Positions 5,845-6,201 of a stretch of 6,201 bases of DNA are shown here, in pieces; the stretch's first letter is position 1; each line of letters starts with the position of its first letter. This DNA comes from Candidatus Rhabdochlamydia sp. (GTDB lineage Bacteria; Chlamydiota; Chlamydiia; Chlamydiales; Rhabdochlamydiaceae). The notes beneath the pieces are model-generated. The model did not search any database. It saw only the letters and a list, made by a program, of their open reading frames with translations, and was not told the origin of the DNA. Both the position numbers and the translations under genes were made by a program. The DNA is taken from positions 1-6,201 of the forward strand of contig JASHWX010000100.1 in assembly GCA_030043815.1 (NCBI GenBank), read 5' to 3'.

Positions 5845-6201
5845 AATCTTGCCGCATCCCATTTAACATCATCAATTGCCATTTTTGGGGATCTTGGGCG
5901 TAGCATTGGATCGCACGCGACAAAGCGGCTTCGAAATCGCCTACTTCAGGCTTGATAAAAGTAAATCCATTGCGCTTTTCGATGGGCAGGCTAGACGTAT
6001 CGATATCATGCACTGTGTCGGCAAGGCCGCCGGTTAATCGTACGATCGGGACCGTTCCATAGCGCAAAGCGATCAACTGGGTCAGCCCGCAGGGCTCGAA
6101 TTTCGAAGGGATCACAATCATGTCAGCTGCAGCAAAGATGAGATGGGCCATGGCTTCATTGTAGTCCAATAAGACTCTTCCATTTTCGTGATGAAGGTTC
6201 T
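5798..6201 (-). CDS. glgA: Glycogen synthase GlgA, C-terminal part (N-terminus beyond window)
   Basis: GlgA elongates alpha-1,4-glucan using ADP-glucose in bacterial glycogen synthesis (in chlamydiae UDP-glucose use has been reported). The last 133 residues are present, read from the right edge to TGA at 5800-5798. They form the C-terminal GT-B (glycosyltransferase family 5) domain: DYNEAMAHLIFAAADMIVIPSKFEPCGLTQLIALRYGT...VRLTGGLADTV. The FEPCGLTQ segment contains the conserved Glu equivalent to E. coli Glu377. That Glu is about 99 residues from the end here and about 100 in E. coli, so the C-terminus is intact. The ending DFSWKRSASEYLSVYQ is also typical. The frame stays open and homologous upstream of 6169 (NLHHENGRVLL), so a TTG there is not the start; the gene enters from outside the window. 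It converges on pgsA with a 47-bp tail-to-tail overlap. Transcripts of the two genes would be antisense to one another at their ends. Confidence 0.96.
   Translation of the reverse strand, partial: NLHHENGRVLLDYNEAMAHLIFAAADMIVIPSKFEPCGLTQLIALRYGTVPIVRLTGGLADTVHDIDTSSLPIEKRNGFTFIKPEVGDFEAALSRAIQCYAQDPQKWQLMMLNGMRQDFSWKRSASEYLSVYQ

Noticed and set aside
6167..6169. TTG as the start of a short 123-residue glgA-like gene
   Set aside because: The reading frame stays open and keeps glycogen-synthase similarity upstream to the window edge, so this is an internal leucine codon of a gene cut by the window.

Overview
The window looks like a piece of a Chlamydiota (Chlamydia-related) chromosome. The reason is the gene neighbourhood mutS – small hypothetical gene – dnaG – (spacer genes) – pgsA – glgA, which as I recall matches the order around CT792–CT798 in Chlamydia trachomatis. 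Base composition is in the high forties percent GC by eye. That is higher than in classical Chlamydia and would suit an environmental lineage, but I cannot name a genus from the sequence. In C. trachomatis I recall a fused glycyl-tRNA synthetase gene (glyQS) between dnaG and pgsA. It is not in that position here.

Layout. Positions 1-1821 (minus) hold the first 607 residues of MutS; the window edge falls just before the Walker A loop. Directly upstream of mutS, and overlapping it by ATGA, is a 164-residue gene of unknown function (1818-2312, minus). A 65-bp divergent intergenic region (2313-2377) separates it from a complete DnaG primase (2378-4129, plus). DnaG again overlaps by ATGA with a small DCC/DUF393-family thiol oxidoreductase-like gene (4126-4482, plus). 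Next comes a roughly 340-bp non-coding element, 4484-4824, whose two halves are imperfect inverted copies of each other from the tips to a strong central hairpin. It looks like a MITE or foldback element and has no transposase. Just beyond it are a good promoter candidate and a strong Shine-Dalgarno for a 76-residue orphan gene (4906-5136, plus). Then follow PgsA phosphatidylglycerophosphate synthase (5215-5844, plus) and the C-terminal third of glycogen synthase GlgA (5798-6201, minus). The last two genes converge and overlap by 47 bp.

Functionally, the divergent mutS and dnaG transcription units serve DNA repair and replication. pgsA (anionic phospholipid synthesis) and glgA (glycogen synthesis) are housekeeping metabolism. 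Two small genes of unknown role are tied to mutS and dnaG by start/stop overlaps. The most unusual content is the foldback element, whose right arm carries an extra insert of stacked palindromes that the left arm lacks.
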